Source of the DNA: Streptomyces sp. B21-083
GTDB lineage: Bacteria > Actinomycetota > Actinomycetes > Streptomycetales > Streptomycetaceae
Assembly (NCBI RefSeq): GCF_036898825.1
Contig: NZ_JARUND010000002.1
Span: 1,860,001 to 1,924,000 of the forward strand
Length of the DNA stretch: 64,000 nucleotides
Direction of reading: 5' to 3'
The translations under genes and the position numbers were made by a program. The notes beneath the pieces are model-generated. The model saw only the letters and a program-made list of their open reading frames with translations, did not search any database and was not told the origin of the DNA. Positions 1 to 8,938 of this stretch are shown one piece after another (the first letter of the stretch is position 1; each line of letters starts with the position of its first letter).

Positions 1-1001
1 CCGGGCTCGGGCTCGGGGCGGCGCTCGACGGGGGTGGCACCCTGCACGCGCTCCACGAGCTTTCGCAGGTGCTCCGGGGTGGTACCGCAGCAGCCGCCGA
101 CCAGGTTCAGGCCGTAGTCGTGCACGAAGGTGTCCTGGGCGTCGGCCAGGCCCTCGGGATCGAGCGGGAAGTGGGCGCCGTCCTTGGTGAGGATCGGCAG
201 GCCTGCGTTGGGCATGCAGAGCAGCGGAGTGCGCGAGTGGCGGGACAGATAACGCAGGTGCTCGCTCATCTCGGCGGGGCCGGTCGAGCAGTTCAGCCCG
301 ATCATGTCGATGCCGAGCGGTTCGAGCGCGGTCAGCGCGGCACCGATCTCCGAGCCGAGCAGCATCGTGCCGGTGGTCTCGAAGGCCATCGAGACCAGCA
401 GCGGCACGTCGAGGCCGGTGGCCTCCATGGCGCGGCGGGCGCCCACGATCGACGACTTCGTCTGGAGGAGGTCCTGCGTGGTCTCCACGATCAGGGCGTC
501 GGCGCCACCGGCCAGGAGTCCCTCCGCGTTCGCCTGGAAACCGTCGCGGAGAGTGAGGTAGTCGATGTGGCCGAGGGACGGCAGCTTGGTGCCGGGGCCG
601 ATCGAGCCGAGGACCCAGCGCTGACGGCCGTCGCGGGCGCCGAACTCGTCGGCGGTCTCGCGGGCGATGCGGGCGCCGGACTCGGACAGCTCGTACACAC
701 GCTCTGCGATGCCGTATTCGGCTGCCGCCGTGTGGTTCGCACCGAACGTGTTCGTCTCGACGCAGTCCACGCCCACCGAGAAGTACGCCTCGTGCACGCT
801 GCGCACGATGTCCGGGCGGGTGATGTTGAGGACCTCGTTGCAGCCCTCCAGTTGCTGGAAGTCCTCCAGCGTCGGGTCCTGCGCCTGCAGCATGGTGCCC
901 ATCGCACCGTCGGCCACCACCACTCGGGTGGCGAGCGCGTCCCGTAGGGCGGACACGCGGGTCCTGCTGTCGGTGGAAGGGGCGGACGACGAGGCGGCCA
1001 T
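1..1001 (-). CDS. metH: 5-methyltetrahydrofolate-homocysteine methyltransferase, N-terminal part (cut by window edge)
   Basis: Cobalamin-dependent methionine synthase, which methylates homocysteine to methionine in the cytosol. Only about the first 333 residues are visible; the family is usually near 1,150-1,250 residues, so the folate, cobalamin and reactivation domains lie outside the window. The visible part is the homocysteine-binding barrel. It shows the entry motif ADGAMGTM near residue 31, the first zinc cysteine in GLNCSTGP near 237 and the zinc Cys pair in GGCCGTTPEHL near 297. The ATG at 1001 is chosen because AGGGAG lies about 10 bases upstream. It is divergent from gylR. A standalone homocysteine methyltransferase is possible, but the reading frame is still open at base 1 after the barrel ends. 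Confidence 0.9.
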   Translation of the reverse strand, partial: MAASSSAPSTDSRTRVSALRDALATRVVVADGAMGTMLQAQDPTLEDFQQLEGCNEVLNITRPDIVRSVHEAYFSVGVDCVETNTFGANHTAAAEYGIAERVYELSESGARIARETADEFGARDGRQRWVLGSIGPGTKLPSLGHIDYLTLRDGFQANAEGLLAGGADALIVETTQDLLQTKSSIVGARRAMEATGLDVPLLVSMAFETTGTMLLGSEIGAALTALEPLGIDMIGLNCSTGPAEMSEHLRYLSRHSRTPLLCMPNAGLPILTKDGAHFPLDPEGLADAQDTFVHDYGLNLVGGCCGTTPEHLRKLVERVQGATPVERRPEPEP

Positions 1002-1221
1002 GTAAGGGCTCCCTGGAGTGCGACGGCTGTCGGCTTTGCGCCTTCCCGGGGAAGACGCACGCGGCCAGGGTAGCCCGGTGCGGGGCCGTATGGTCAGGGC
1101 GTCCACGGGACGGACGTACGTGGCGCGTGTGCCGTGGCCGAAAAGCCCCCCGGGGACGGGCGTGGCGTCAAGCCCGATGTACATGAGATGTACGAGGGAT
1201 GTAACAGGTGTCGACGAGCCA

Positions 1222-1252
1222 TTGGCGGGTGGTCGACATGGACCGGTAGTGT
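1222..1252 (+). promoter_or_regulatory. Probable gylR promoter
   Basis: A TTGGCG -35-like box (1222-1227) and a TAGTGT -10-like box (1247-1252) are separated by 19 bases and lie about 70 bases before the gylR start. The downstream end overlaps the palindromic operator at 1251-1267, as expected for autorepression. Position and boxes are seen; function is inferred. The rest of the 1002-1318 intergenic stretch holds the divergent metH upstream region and no gene. Confidence 0.5.
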
Positions 1253-1267
1253 TCGACATTGCCGAAC
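1251..1267. promoter_or_regulatory. Candidate GylR operator upstream of gylR
   Basis: The 17-base sequence GTTCGACATTGCCGAAC is a near-perfect palindrome, with GTTCG and CGAAC arms and only two non-central mismatching positions. Sixteen of its 17 bases recur at 2288-2304 in front of glpF. IclR-family regulators bind such palindromes, and S. coelicolor GylR is known to autoregulate and to repress the glycerol operon. A weaker related half-site starts at 1231 (GGTCGACATG). Confidence 0.7.
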
Positions 1268-1318
1268 GGTGGCAGTGAACGCCGCGCGAGCGGTCGAGGG
1301 GACGGAGGCAGGACGGCG

Positions 1319-2083
1319 ATGGCACGGAACATCCAGTCGCTCGAACGGGCGGCGGCGATGCTGCGGCTCCTCGCGGGCGGCGAGCGTCGGCTCGGTCTCT
1401 CGGACATCGCCTCGTCCCTCGGCCTCGCCAAGGGCACCGCCCACGGCATCCTGCGCACCCTCCAGCACGAGGGCTTCGTCGAGCAGGAGGCCGCGTCCGG
1501 GCGCTATCAGCTGGGCGCCGAACTGCTGCGCCTGGGCACCACCTACCTGGACGTCCACGAACTACGCGCGCGTGCCCTCGTATGGACCGACGACCTGGCC
1601 CGCTCCAGCGGCGAGAGCGTCCACCTCGGGGTGCTGCACCAGCAGGGCGTGCTCATCGTGCACCACGTCTTCCGCCCCGACGACAGCCGGCAGGTACTGG
1701 AGGTCGGGGCCATGCAGCCCCTGCACTCCACGGCCCTGGGCAAGGTCCTGTCGGCCTACGACCCGGTCGCGCACAGCGAGGTCCTGGAAGCCGAGCGCAA
1801 GTCGTTCACAGACCGGACGATCAGCGACCTGGAGGGCTTCGAGGGCGTCCTGGACCTCACCCGCGCGCGCGGGTACGCGGCCGACGTCGAGGAGACCTGG
1901 GAGGGCGTCGCGTCCATCGCCGCCCCCATCCACGACAGGCGGCGGATGCCGGTCGGCGCGGTGGCCGTCACCGGCGCCGTGGAACGGCTCCGCAGGGAGG
2001 GCGAGCTGCGCCCCGAGCTGATCGCGGCGGTGCGGGACTGCGCCCGCGCGGTGTCCCGGGATCTGGGCGCGGGACGGTTCTGA
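1319..2083 (+). CDS. gylR: IclR-family glycerol operon repressor GylR
   Basis: Transcriptional repressor of 254 residues. Residues about 5-65 form the winged helix-turn-helix (QSLERAAAMLRLLAGG, then LGLSDIASSLGLAKGTAHGI). The C-terminal two-thirds is an IclR effector-binding domain (HLGVLHQQGVLIVHHV; MQPLHSTALGKVLSAY). The ATG at 1319 has GGAGG at 1304-1308; a longer frame starting with TTG at 1259 would begin inside the operator and lacks a ribosome site. It lies directly upstream of glpF-glpK-glpD, as gylR does in S. coelicolor, where it controls glycerol-inducible, glucose-repressible transcription (established). The inducer, glycerol-3-phosphate, is assumed from the family. Confidence 0.92.
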   Translation: MARNIQSLERAAAMLRLLAGGERRLGLSDIASSLGLAKGTAHGILRTLQHEGFVEQEAASGRYQLGAELLRLGTTYLDVHELRARALVWTDDLARSSGESVHLGVLHQQGVLIVHHVFRPDDSRQVLEVGAMQPLHSTALGKVLSAYDPVAHSEVLEAERKSFTDRTISDLEGFEGVLDLTRARGYAADVEETWEGVASIAAPIHDRRRMPVGAVAVTGAVERLRREGELRPELIAAVRDCARAVSRDLGAGRF

Positions 2084-2247
2084 CCCGACCGACAGGTTCT
2101 GAACTTTCGTACGAGAACGGCCGGGACATCTTGGATGTTCCGGTCTTTTCGTGTGCGGGGCGTGTGCGGACGGACGCGGGTCGCGACCGGCTCAAGATCG
2201 ATAGCTCACAGCAATCAATAACGATCGTGTTTTCGATAACAGAGCTC

Positions 2248-2329
2248 TTGACGTGCCTGTAACACGGGGGCAAGACTCCCGTCCATCGGTCGACATTGCC
2301 GAACGCTGACCGGCAATAGGCGTTAGAGT
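2248..2329 (+). promoter_or_regulatory. glpF operon promoter region
   Basis: TTGACG (2248-2253) is followed after 18 bases by AAGACT (2272-2277), so initiation would fall just before the GylR-like palindrome at 2288-2304. A second, cleaner -10 box, TAGAGT, lies at 2324-2329 downstream of that palindrome. Two start sites are therefore possible, both placed for repression. The rest of the 2084-2386 gap is A+T-richer than its surroundings (around 2200-2245) and shows no gene. Confidence 0.5.
2288..2304. promoter_or_regulatory. Candidate GylR operator upstream of glpF
   Basis: GGTCGACATTGCCGAAC matches the gylR-proximal palindrome at 16 of 17 positions; the only difference is in the left arm. 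It sits between the two candidate -10 boxes of the glpF promoter region. The downstream stretch CGGCAATAG (2311-2319) resembles a further half-site on the other strand. Confidence 0.7.
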
Positions 2330-2386
2330 GTGACAACGCCAAGGGCCGGCAGCTCTCCCTCTGGACGAAGGACAAAGGAGTCGCGG

Positions 2387-3172
2387 GTGTCCAGCTCCGA
2401 CATCTTCATCGGCGAGACCATCGGTACCGCCATACTCATCCTGCTCGGTGGCGGCGTCTGTGCCGCCGTCACGCTGAAGGCCTCCAAGGCCCGCAACGCC
2501 GGCTGGCTCGCCATCACCTTCGGGTGGGGTTTCGCCGTACTGACGGCCGTCTACACCTCGGCACCGCTCTCCGGTGCCCACCTCAACCCGGCCGTGACTC
2601 TCGCGCTCGCCCTCAAGAAGGACGGCATCGACTGGAGCGACGTCCCGATCTACTGGGGCGGGCAGCTGCTCGGCGCCATGATCGGCGCGTCCCTGGTCTG
2701 GATCGCCTACTACGGCCAGTTCCTCGCGCACCTGACCGACAAGGAGATCGTCGGCACTCCGGCCGCGAAGGCCGTCGAGGCGCAGGAGAAGGGGGCCGGC
2801 CCGGTCCTGGGCATCTTCTCCACCGGCCCCGAGATCCGCGTGGCCTGGCAGAACGTGGCCACGGAGGTCATCGGCACGATCGTGCTGGTGCTCGCCGTCC
2901 TCACACAGGGCCTCAACGACAGCGGCAAGGGCCTCGGTGTCCTGGGTGCCCTGATCACCTCGCTCGTCGTGGTCTCCATCGGTCTGTCCCTCGGTGGTCC
3001 GACCGGCTACGCGATCAACCCCGCCCGTGACCTCGGTCCGCGTATCGTGCACGCGCTTCTGCCCCTGCCCAACAAGGGCGGCTCGGACTGGTCCTACGCC
3101 TGGGTCCCGGTGGTCGGTCCGCTGATCGGCGGCGCGATCGCTGCAGGCATCTACAACGTCGCTTTTGCTTAG
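2387..3172 (+). CDS. glpF: Glycerol uptake facilitator (MIP/aquaglyceroporin family)
   Basis: Membrane channel for glycerol, 261 residues, the usual size. It has six hydrophobic segments and the two half-helix NPA boxes, HLNPAVT (near residue 65) and INPARD (near 207). The Asp after the second box (NPARD) is typical of glycerol facilitators rather than strict aquaporins. The GTG start at 2387 is preceded by AAAGGAG (2374-2380); an in-frame upstream start at 2330 has no ribosome site and lies in the promoter. First gene of the glpF-glpK-glpD operon. Confidence 0.93.
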   Translation: MSSSDIFIGETIGTAILILLGGGVCAAVTLKASKARNAGWLAITFGWGFAVLTAVYTSAPLSGAHLNPAVTLALALKKDGIDWSDVPIYWGGQLLGAMIGASLVWIAYYGQFLAHLTDKEIVGTPAAKAVEAQEKGAGPVLGIFSTGPEIRVAWQNVATEVIGTIVLVLAVLTQGLNDSGKGLGVLGALITSLVVVSIGLSLGGPTGYAINPARDLGPRIVHALLPLPNKGGSDWSYAWVPVVGPLIGGAIAAGIYNVAFA

Positions 3173-3253
3173 AGCAGCCAGCACAGTCGAGGCAGCCTTG
3201 AGCACCAACGCCGTAAGCCAGCCCCTCACCCACGGACCTCTCAGGAGCACACA

Positions 3254-4804
3254 GTGACCGACGACGCGCACACCGCCGGCCCGTTCATCGCGGCCATCGA
3301 CCAGGGCACCACCTCCAGCCGCTGCATCGTCTTCGACCGGGACGGCCGGATCGTCTCCGTCGACCAGAAGGAACACGAGCAGATCTTCCCGAAGCCGGGC
3401 TGGGTCGAGCACGACGCCACCGAGATCTGGACGAACGTCGAGGAGGTCGTCGCCGGAGCCATCTCCAAGGCCGGCATCACCCGCGACGACATCAAGGCCA
3501 TCGGCATCACCAACCAGCGTGAGACGACGCTGCTGTGGGACAAGAACACCGGTGAGCCCGTCCACAACGCCATCGTCTGGCAGGACACCCGTACCGACAC
3601 GCTCTGCAAGGAGCTGGGCCGCAACGTCGGGCAGGATCGTTTCCGCCGTGAGACCGGCCTGCCGCTGGCCTCGTACTTCGCCGGCCCCAAGGCCCGCTGG
3701 CTGCTCGACAACGTCGAGGGCCTGCGCGCCCGCGCCGAGGCCGGGGACATCCTCTTCGGCACCATGGACAGCTGGGTCATCTGGAACCTGACGGGCGGTG
3801 TCAACGGCGGTCACCACGTCACCGACGTCACCAACGCCTCCCGCACCATGCTGATGAACCTGCACACGCTGGAGTGGGACCCGAAGATCGCCGAGTCGAT
3901 CGGCGTAACACTGTCGATGCTCCCGGAGATCCGCTCCTCCGCCGAGGTGTACGGCGAGGTCACGGGCGGCCCGCTCGGCGACCTGCTCGGCGGCATCCCG
4001 GTCGCCTCCGCGCTGGGCGACCAGCAGGCGGCCCTGTTCGGCCAGACCTGTTTCGCCGAGGGCGAGGCCAAGTCGACGTACGGCACCGGCACGTTCATGC
4101 TGATGAACACCGGTGACAAGATCATCAACTCCTACAGCGGCCTGCTCACCACGGTCGGCTACCGCATCGGCGACCAGGCCCCGGTCTACGCCCTGGAGGG
4201 CTCGATCGCGGTCACCGGTTCGCTGGTGCAGTGGATGCGCGACCAGATGGGCCTGATCTCCACCGCCGCCGAGATCGAGACGCTCGCGTCTTCGGTCGAG
4301 GACAACGGCGGCGCCTACTTCGTACCGGCCTTCTCCGGTCTCTTCGCCCCGTACTGGCGCTCCGACGCCCGCGGTGTGATCGCCGGCCTGACCCGGTACG
4401 TCACCAAGGCGCACCTCGCGCGCGCCGTGCTGGAGGCCACCGCCTGGCAGACCCGTGAGATCACGGACGCCATGACCAAGGACTCGGGCGTCGAGCTCGC
4501 GGCCCTCAAGGTCGACGGCGGCATGACCTCCAACAACCTGCTGATGCAGACCCTCTCGGACTTCCTGGACGCGCCGGTGGTGCGTCCGATGGTCGCCGAG
4601 ACGACCTGCCTCGGTGCCGCCTACGCCGCCGGTCTCGCCGTCGGCTTCTGGACCAACACCGACGACCTGCGCGCCAACTGGCGCCGGGCCGCCGAGTGGA
4701 CCCCCAACATGGACGCGGAAAAGCGCGACCGTGAGTACAAGAGCTGGCTCAAGGCCGTCGAGCGGTCCATGGGCTGGCTCGAAGACAGCTCTGTCGAGGA
4801 GTAA
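3254..4804 (+). CDS. glpK: Glycerol kinase
   Basis: Phosphorylates glycerol to sn-glycerol-3-phosphate with ATP; FGGY carbohydrate kinase family, 516 residues (family about 500). The phosphate-binding loop DQGTTSSR is near residue 18, followed by [10 protein letters not shown], the substrate region TNQRETT and the C-terminal ATPase motif [11 protein letters not shown]. The GTG start is preceded by CAGGAG. The gene follows glpF after 81 bases and precedes glpD by 7, so all three are probably co-transcribed under GylR control. Confidence 0.95.
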   Translation: MTDDAHTAGPFIAAIDQGTTSSRCIVFDRDGRIVSVDQKEHEQIFPKPGWVEHDATEIWTNVEEVVAGAISKAGITRDDIKAIGITNQRETTLLWDKNTGEPVHNAIVWQDTRTDTLCKELGRNVGQDRFRRETGLPLASYFAGPKARWLLDNVEGLRARAEAGDILFGTMDSWVIWNLTGGVNGGHHVTDVTNASRTMLMNLHTLEWDPKIAESIGVTLSMLPEIRSSAEVYGEVTGGPLGDLLGGIPVASALGDQQAALFGQTCFAEGEAKSTYGTGTFMLMNTGDKIINSYSGLLTTVGYRIGDQAPVYALEGSIAVTGSLVQWMRDQMGLISTAAEIETLASSVEDNGGAYFVPAFSGLFAPYWRSDARGVIAGLTRYVTKAHLARAVLEATAWQTREITDAMTKDSGVELAALKVDGGMTSNNLLMQTLSDFLDAPVVRPMVAETTCLGAAYAAGLAVGFWTNTDDLRANWRRAAEWTPNMDAEKRDREYKSWLKAVERSMGWLEDSSVEE

Positions 4805-4811
4805 GAAACAC

Positions 4812-6428
4812 ATGACCAGCCAGTCCACCCTGCAGTCCGTGCCTGCCCTCGGTACGCACCCGGCCTTCGGCGTCAACCCGAGCCGCGCCGAGACCCGGGA
4901 GCAGCTTTCCAAGGCGACGTACGACCTTCTCGTGATCGGCGGTGGCATCCTCGGCATCTCGACGGCCTGGCATGCCGCGCAGTCCGGGCTGCGGGTGGCT
5001 CTGGTCGACGCCGGCGACTTCGCCGGCGCCACCTCCTCCGCCTCCTCCAAGCTTCTCCACGGCGGTCTGCGCTATCTGCAGACCGGCGCGGTGAAGCTGG
5101 TGGCGGAGAACCACTTCGAGCGCCGTGCGGTGTCCCGTCAGGTGGCTCCCCACCTGGCCAATCCGCTCACGTTCTACCTCCCCGTGTACAAGGGCGGGCC
5201 GCACGGCGCGGCGAAGCTCGGGGCGGGCGTCTTCGCCTACTCCGCCCTGTCGGCCTTCGGCGACGGCGTGGGCCACCTGCTGTCGCCGGCCAAGGCCGCG
5301 CAGGACGTGCCCGAGCTGCGCACCGAGAACCTCAAGGCCGTCGCGGTGTACGGCGACGGTCAGATGAACGACGCGCGCATGGCGCTGATGACGGTCCGTG
5401 CGGCCGTCGAGGCGGGCGCGGTCGTGCTCAACCACGCCGAGGTGTCCGGCCTGCGCTTCACAGGCGGCCGGGTCACCGGCGCGGACCTGCGCGACCGGCT
5501 CTCCGGTGACGACTTCGGCGTCGACGCCCGGCTCGTGCTCAACGCGACCGGCCCCTGGGTCGACCACCTGCGCAAGATGGAGAACCCGGACGCGGCGCCC
5601 TCCATCCGGCTGTCGAAGGGCGCGCACCTGGTCCTGAAGCGGACGTCTCCGTGGAAGGCCGCGCTGGCGACCCCGATCGACAAGTACCGCATCACCTTCG
5701 CCCTCCCCTGGGAGGACATGCTCCTGCTCGGCACCACCGACGAGGAGTTCGAGGGCGACCCGGCGGACGTCGCGGTCACCGAGAAGGACACGGCGCAGAT
5801 CCTCGACGAGGCCGCGTTCTCCGTCCGCGACCAGCAGTTGTCCCGCGACCTGATCACGTACTCCTTCGCGGGTCTGCGGGTGCTGCCGGGTGGCCCCGGT
5901 GACACGGCGAAGGCCAAGCGGGAGACGGTCGTGACCGAGGGCCGGGGCGGGATGCTGTCCGTCTCGGGCGGCAAGTGGACGACCTTCCGGCACATCGGCC
6001 GTACGGTCATGGAGAAGCTGGAGACGTTGCCGGGCCGTCCGCTGGGTGACGGCTTCGAGCCGATCTCCGCGCTGCCGAAGAAGATGCCGCTGCCGGGGGT
6101 CGCGAACCCGCGTGCGGTCGCTCACCGGCTGCTGGTGGACAGCCCGGCGCCCGGGCCGCGTATGGGCGCCGACACGGCGAAGCACCTGGCGACGCACTAC
6201 GGGTCGCTGGCGTTCGACATCGCGCGTCTCGCCAACGAGAACCCTGAGCTGGGTGAGCGGGTGCATGCTGATGCGCCGGAGATCTGGGCGCAGGTTGTGT
6301 ACGCGCGGGACAGTGAGTGGGCCGAGACCGTGGATGATGTGCTGCGGCGGCGGACCACGTTGACGATTCGGGGGCTGGCTACGGACGAAGTCCGTTCCAA
6401 GGTTCAGGATCTGCTCGACAAGAAGTAA
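4812..6428 (+). CDS. glpD: Glycerol-3-phosphate dehydrogenase (FAD-dependent)
   Basis: Oxidises glycerol-3-phosphate to dihydroxyacetone phosphate and passes electrons to the membrane quinone pool. 538 residues. The FAD-binding Rossmann motif VIGGGILG is near residue 40, followed by SSKLLHGGLRYL, characteristic of GlpD/GlpA; the C-terminal helical domain is present (PEIWAQVVYARDSEWAETVDD). The ATG at 4812 lies 7 bases after the glpK stop. A strong hairpin at 6445-6477 ends the operon. In S. coelicolor the order is the same. Confidence 0.94.
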   Translation: MTSQSTLQSVPALGTHPAFGVNPSRAETREQLSKATYDLLVIGGGILGISTAWHAAQSGLRVALVDAGDFAGATSSASSKLLHGGLRYLQTGAVKLVAENHFERRAVSRQVAPHLANPLTFYLPVYKGGPHGAAKLGAGVFAYSALSAFGDGVGHLLSPAKAAQDVPELRTENLKAVAVYGDGQMNDARMALMTVRAAVEAGAVVLNHAEVSGLRFTGGRVTGADLRDRLSGDDFGVDARLVLNATGPWVDHLRKMENPDAAPSIRLSKGAHLVLKRTSPWKAALATPIDKYRITFALPWEDMLLLGTTDEEFEGDPADVAVTEKDTAQILDEAAFSVRDQQLSRDLITYSFAGLRVLPGGPGDTAKAKRETVVTEGRGGMLSVSGGKWTTFRHIGRTVMEKLETLPGRPLGDGFEPISALPKKMPLPGVANPRAVAHRLLVDSPAPGPRMGADTAKHLATHYGSLAFDIARLANENPELGERVHADAPEIWAQVVYARDSEWAETVDDVLRRRTTLTIRGLATDEVRSKVQDLLDKK

Positions 6429-6444
6429 GCGGTACGGCGTTTGA

Positions 6445-6477
6445 GGGGCGGCTCCTTGTTGAGGGAGCCGCCCCTTT
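6445..6477. terminator. Intrinsic terminator between convergent glpD and mtnK
   Basis: GGGGCGGCTCC (6445-6455) pairs perfectly with GGAGCCGCCCC (6464-6474) over 11 bp with an 8-base loop, followed by TTT. It lies 17 bases after the glpD stop and can also serve mtnK on the other strand. Confidence 0.85.
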
Positions 6478-6504
6478 GCGTTTGTGGGTGTCTGCGGGCG
6501 CGTT

Positions 6505-6537
6505 GTGGCTTGTCGCGCAGTTCCCCGCGCCCCTAAA
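6505..6537. repeat. Interspersed Streptomyces repeat, single arm
   Basis: GTCGCGCAGTTCCCCGCGCC is one arm of a dispersed inverted repeat that recurs at 8864-8896 and 14114-14163. Here it runs into the last codons of mtnK. From memory this sequence is very common between Streptomyces genes, where complete copies behave as terminator hairpins; here only one arm is present. Confidence 0.7.
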
Positions 6538-7702
6538 TGCCCTCTGCTAGCGCTTCTACATCGCTCGGGGTGTTCAGCTCGCCCCTACGCACGATCAGTT
6601 CGCGGCCGATCAGTAGGGCCCTGCGGGAGGCCGGTACCGGGTCCGGGAGGGTCGTCAGGTCTGTCAGGTGGGCGAAGCCGATGATTCTGCGGATGATTTC
6701 CGTACCCGCGTAGCCCACTGCCTCCGTCCAGATCCTGCGCAGGAAGCGGTCCAGGTACGCGTCGTCGAAGAAGGTGCCGGTTCGGGTCGGCCACAGGTGG
6801 CGGAACTCGGACTCGAACGCGTTCCAGGACAGGGCGAGTTGGTCGGCGTGGTCCGTCAAAGAGCCCAGTGCGCGGGCCCGTTCCGCCGAGACCAGGGCGT
6901 TCGCCCAGTACAGGCCGAGGTCGAAGCCGATCGGGCCGACGAAGGAGAACTCTGGGTCGAAGACCCGTACCACCGGGGTGCCTTCGCGTTCGCCGACCAT
7001 GACGCTGCCGGTGTGCAGGTCGCCGTGGAGGAGTGCCTGGGCGCTCGTCATGAAGGTGTGGCGGAGGTCGGCGACCTCCGTGCGGAGCCTCGCGTCCGCG
7101 CGGAACTCCGTGGCCAGGTCGTCCAAGCCCTCGTGCCAGTGGTTGTGTTCGTGCTCGACGTACGGCTCGGCGAGGACCACGTCCTCCGTGATCTTGCACA
7201 GCTCCGGGCTCACCGAGGCCGCCAGGAGTGCCTTGCGGTCCGCCGACTCCATGCCGAAGTCGCTGGTCGCGAACGCCAGTTGGGCGACGAACTCGCCGAT
7301 CCGGGCGGACGTGTGCGGGCCGTACGACGCGCCCTCGTTGAGGAGCGTGCGCAGGACCTCCAGGTCGGACATGTCCTCCATGACGAGGGCGTAGTTCTCG
7401 GGGTCGTACCCGAGGATCGCCGGGATCTTGTCGGGGGCCACCTTCGCGACCTGCTCGTACGCCCGAGCCTCGGCGTCGGCGCGCTCGGGGCTCATCGGCC
7501 AGGACGGGCCGGCCACCCGGACCCAGGGCAGGGCCTGCTTGACGGCCAGGCTGCGGGTGCCGTCGGTGGACCTGGCGAGGAACACGCGGTTCATGTTGCC
7601 GTCGGAGACCTCGCGGACCTCGATGTCCGCCGGGTTCGCCCAGTGTCCGCGCTCGTTCAGGTACGCGGGGACGTCGGCCGGCTCCAGGATGCGGTAGCCC
7701 AT
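6533..7702 (-). CDS. mtnK: S-methyl-5-thioribose kinase
   Basis: Phosphorylates methylthioribose (MTR) at C1 to MTR-1-phosphate, an entry step of methionine salvage. 389 residues, aminoglycoside-phosphotransferase-like fold. It shows the catalytic loop LLHGDLHTGSVMV near residue 220, the metal site FDPEFSFVGPIGFDLG near 247 and the ATP-binding strand SLAVKQALPWVR near 50. The start has AAGGAGGT six bases upstream. It is the last gene of a minus-strand operon, 11 bases after the permease, which ties the upstream ABC importer to MTR uptake (inference). MtnA, encoded at 14167-15207, would use the product. Confidence 0.93.
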   Translation of the reverse strand: MGYRILEPADVPAYLNERGHWANPADIEVREVSDGNMNRVFLARSTDGTRSLAVKQALPWVRVAGPSWPMSPERADAEARAYEQVAKVAPDKIPAILGYDPENYALVMEDMSDLEVLRTLLNEGASYGPHTSARIGEFVAQLAFATSDFGMESADRKALLAASVSPELCKITEDVVLAEPYVEHEHNHWHEGLDDLATEFRADARLRTEVADLRHTFMTSAQALLHGDLHTGSVMVGEREGTPVVRVFDPEFSFVGPIGFDLGLYWANALVSAERARALGSLTDHADQLALSWNAFESEFRHLWPTRTGTFFDDAYLDRFLRRIWTEAVGYAGTEIIRRIIGFAHLTDLTTLPDPVPASRRALLIGRELIVRRGELNTPSDVEALAEGI

Positions 7703-7713
7703 CGTGAACCTCC

Positions 7714-8763
7714 TTATGCGGTGCGGCGCTTGGACAGGGTGAAGCTGAAGACCAGGGCGAGGATCAGGACGGCGCCCTCGACCACGTCCTGCGTGTAGTA
7801 CGGCAGACCCTTGATGGTCAGGCCGGTGGTGATGATGCCGATGAGGACCGCGCCCAGGGCGGTGCCCCAGACGTTCGGGCGTCCCCGGCCGAGGACCGAG
7901 GTGCCGACCAGGGCGACGGCGACGGCTTCGAGCAGTTGGGAGGTACCCGCGGAGACGTCTCCCTGGCCGATGCGCGCCGCCAGGATCAGGCCGCCGATCG
8001 AGGCGAGGACGCCGGAAAGGACGTACGCCAGCGCCCGGTACGCGCCCACGCGGATGCCGGCCAGGCGGGAGGCCTCCGGGTTGGCGCCGATCGCGTACAG
8101 CACGCGGCCCCAGCGGGTACGGGCCAGGAAGACCCAGGCGACGACGGTGAGGGCGCCGAAGATGACCACGGAGACGGGGATGCCGAGGATCGTGCCCCGG
8201 TCGATGCGCAGGAAGCCCTCGGTGAACCTGCCGGGGGCCGTCGTGCCGTCGGACCGGGTCATGCCCGGGGTGATGGACTGGCCGTCGACCAGGATGAGTT
8301 TGGTGCCCTGGATGACGAACATGGTGCCCAGCGTGGCCAGCATGTCGGGGATCTTGAGGACCACGATGAGCAGGGCGTTGAGCAGTCCCGCGAGCGCTCC
8401 CGCGACGATCACCGCGATGATCGCGACCACGCCGACCTGGTTGTACGTGACCATCGTCTTCGCGGCGACGGTCACGCCGAGCCCGGCCACCGCGCCGACC
8501 GACATGTCCATTCCGCCGACGGCCATGGTGAGCGTGACACCGAGGCCGAGGATCGCGGCGACGGAGACGTACCGCAGGGTGTCGAGGAGGGTCGCGGAGT
8601 CGCGGAAGGACGGCTCGCTCAGCGCGAAGTACGCGAAGAGGGTGACGGTGACGAAGATGAAGCCGTACTTGATGACCGCGTTCTGGATGCGGGGGCCCGC
8701 GGCGGCGACGAGCGTGGACGGGGGCGCCGTCTTCGCGGGGGCGGCGCTCTTGGTGGTGGTCAT
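7714..8763 (-). CDS. Ribose-type ABC importer permease, predicted methylthioribose uptake
   Basis: Integral membrane permease of the BPD_transp_2 (RbsC/AraH/LsrC) family, 349 residues with about 8-10 hydrophobic segments (for example YGFIFVTVTLFAYFAL and VSVAAILGLGVTLTMAVGG). It carries the family region GMDMSVGAVAGL and the coupling-loop sequence AIGANPEASRLAGIRV. The ATG at 8763 has AGGAAG upstream; a much longer upstream extension of the same frame belongs to another gene's antisense. It sits between the ATPase gene and mtnK in one operon. Substrate MTR is inferred from that context only; ribose or another pentose remains possible. Confidence 0.85.
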   Translation of the reverse strand: MTTTKSAAPAKTAPPSTLVAAAGPRIQNAVIKYGFIFVTVTLFAYFALSEPSFRDSATLLDTLRYVSVAAILGLGVTLTMAVGGMDMSVGAVAGLGVTVAAKTMVTYNQVGVVAIIAVIVAGALAGLLNALLIVVLKIPDMLATLGTMFVIQGTKLILVDGQSITPGMTRSDGTTAPGRFTEGFLRIDRGTILGIPVSVVIFGALTVVAWVFLARTRWGRVLYAIGANPEASRLAGIRVGAYRALAYVLSGVLASIGGLILAARIGQGDVSAGTSQLLEAVAVALVGTSVLGRGRPNVWGTALGAVLIGIITTGLTIKGLPYYTQDVVEGAVLILALVFSFTLSKRRTA

Positions 8764-8863
8764 GGGGTGCTTCCTGGGATGGCGTGCGATGGGGCCGGCG
8801 TGAGACGGGTAGCGGGTGCGGGTGGCGGAGTGGAGTTGCCCGGCGGGGCCGGCGGCCCCTTCA

Positions 8864-8896
8864 GGGGCGCGGGGAACTGCGCGACCAGCCCCCACC
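8864..8896. repeat. Interspersed Streptomyces repeat, reverse orientation
   Basis: GGGGCGCGGGGAACTGCGCG followed by ACCAGCCCC is the reverse complement of the arm at 14114-14146. It lies in the 175-base gap between the ATPase and permease genes of the methylthioribose importer operon. A short stem (CCCCT/AGGGG, 8856-8867) remains at its left end. It might attenuate transcription into the permease and mtnK genes. Confidence 0.65.
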
Positions 8897-8938
8897 GAGC
8901 CGCAGCCGAAGACCGCCCGACCCGCGGAGCGCCCCCCA

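Noticed and set aside
1002..1318. Cobalamin riboswitch upstream of metH
   Set aside because: No B12-box-like segment could be identified by eye and the leader is short (about 70 bases after the likely promoter).
2192..5050. 952-residue minus-strand frame opposite glpF/glpK
   Set aside because: High G+C leaves antisense frames open; the composition is low-quality and the plus strand encodes clear GlpF and GlpK.
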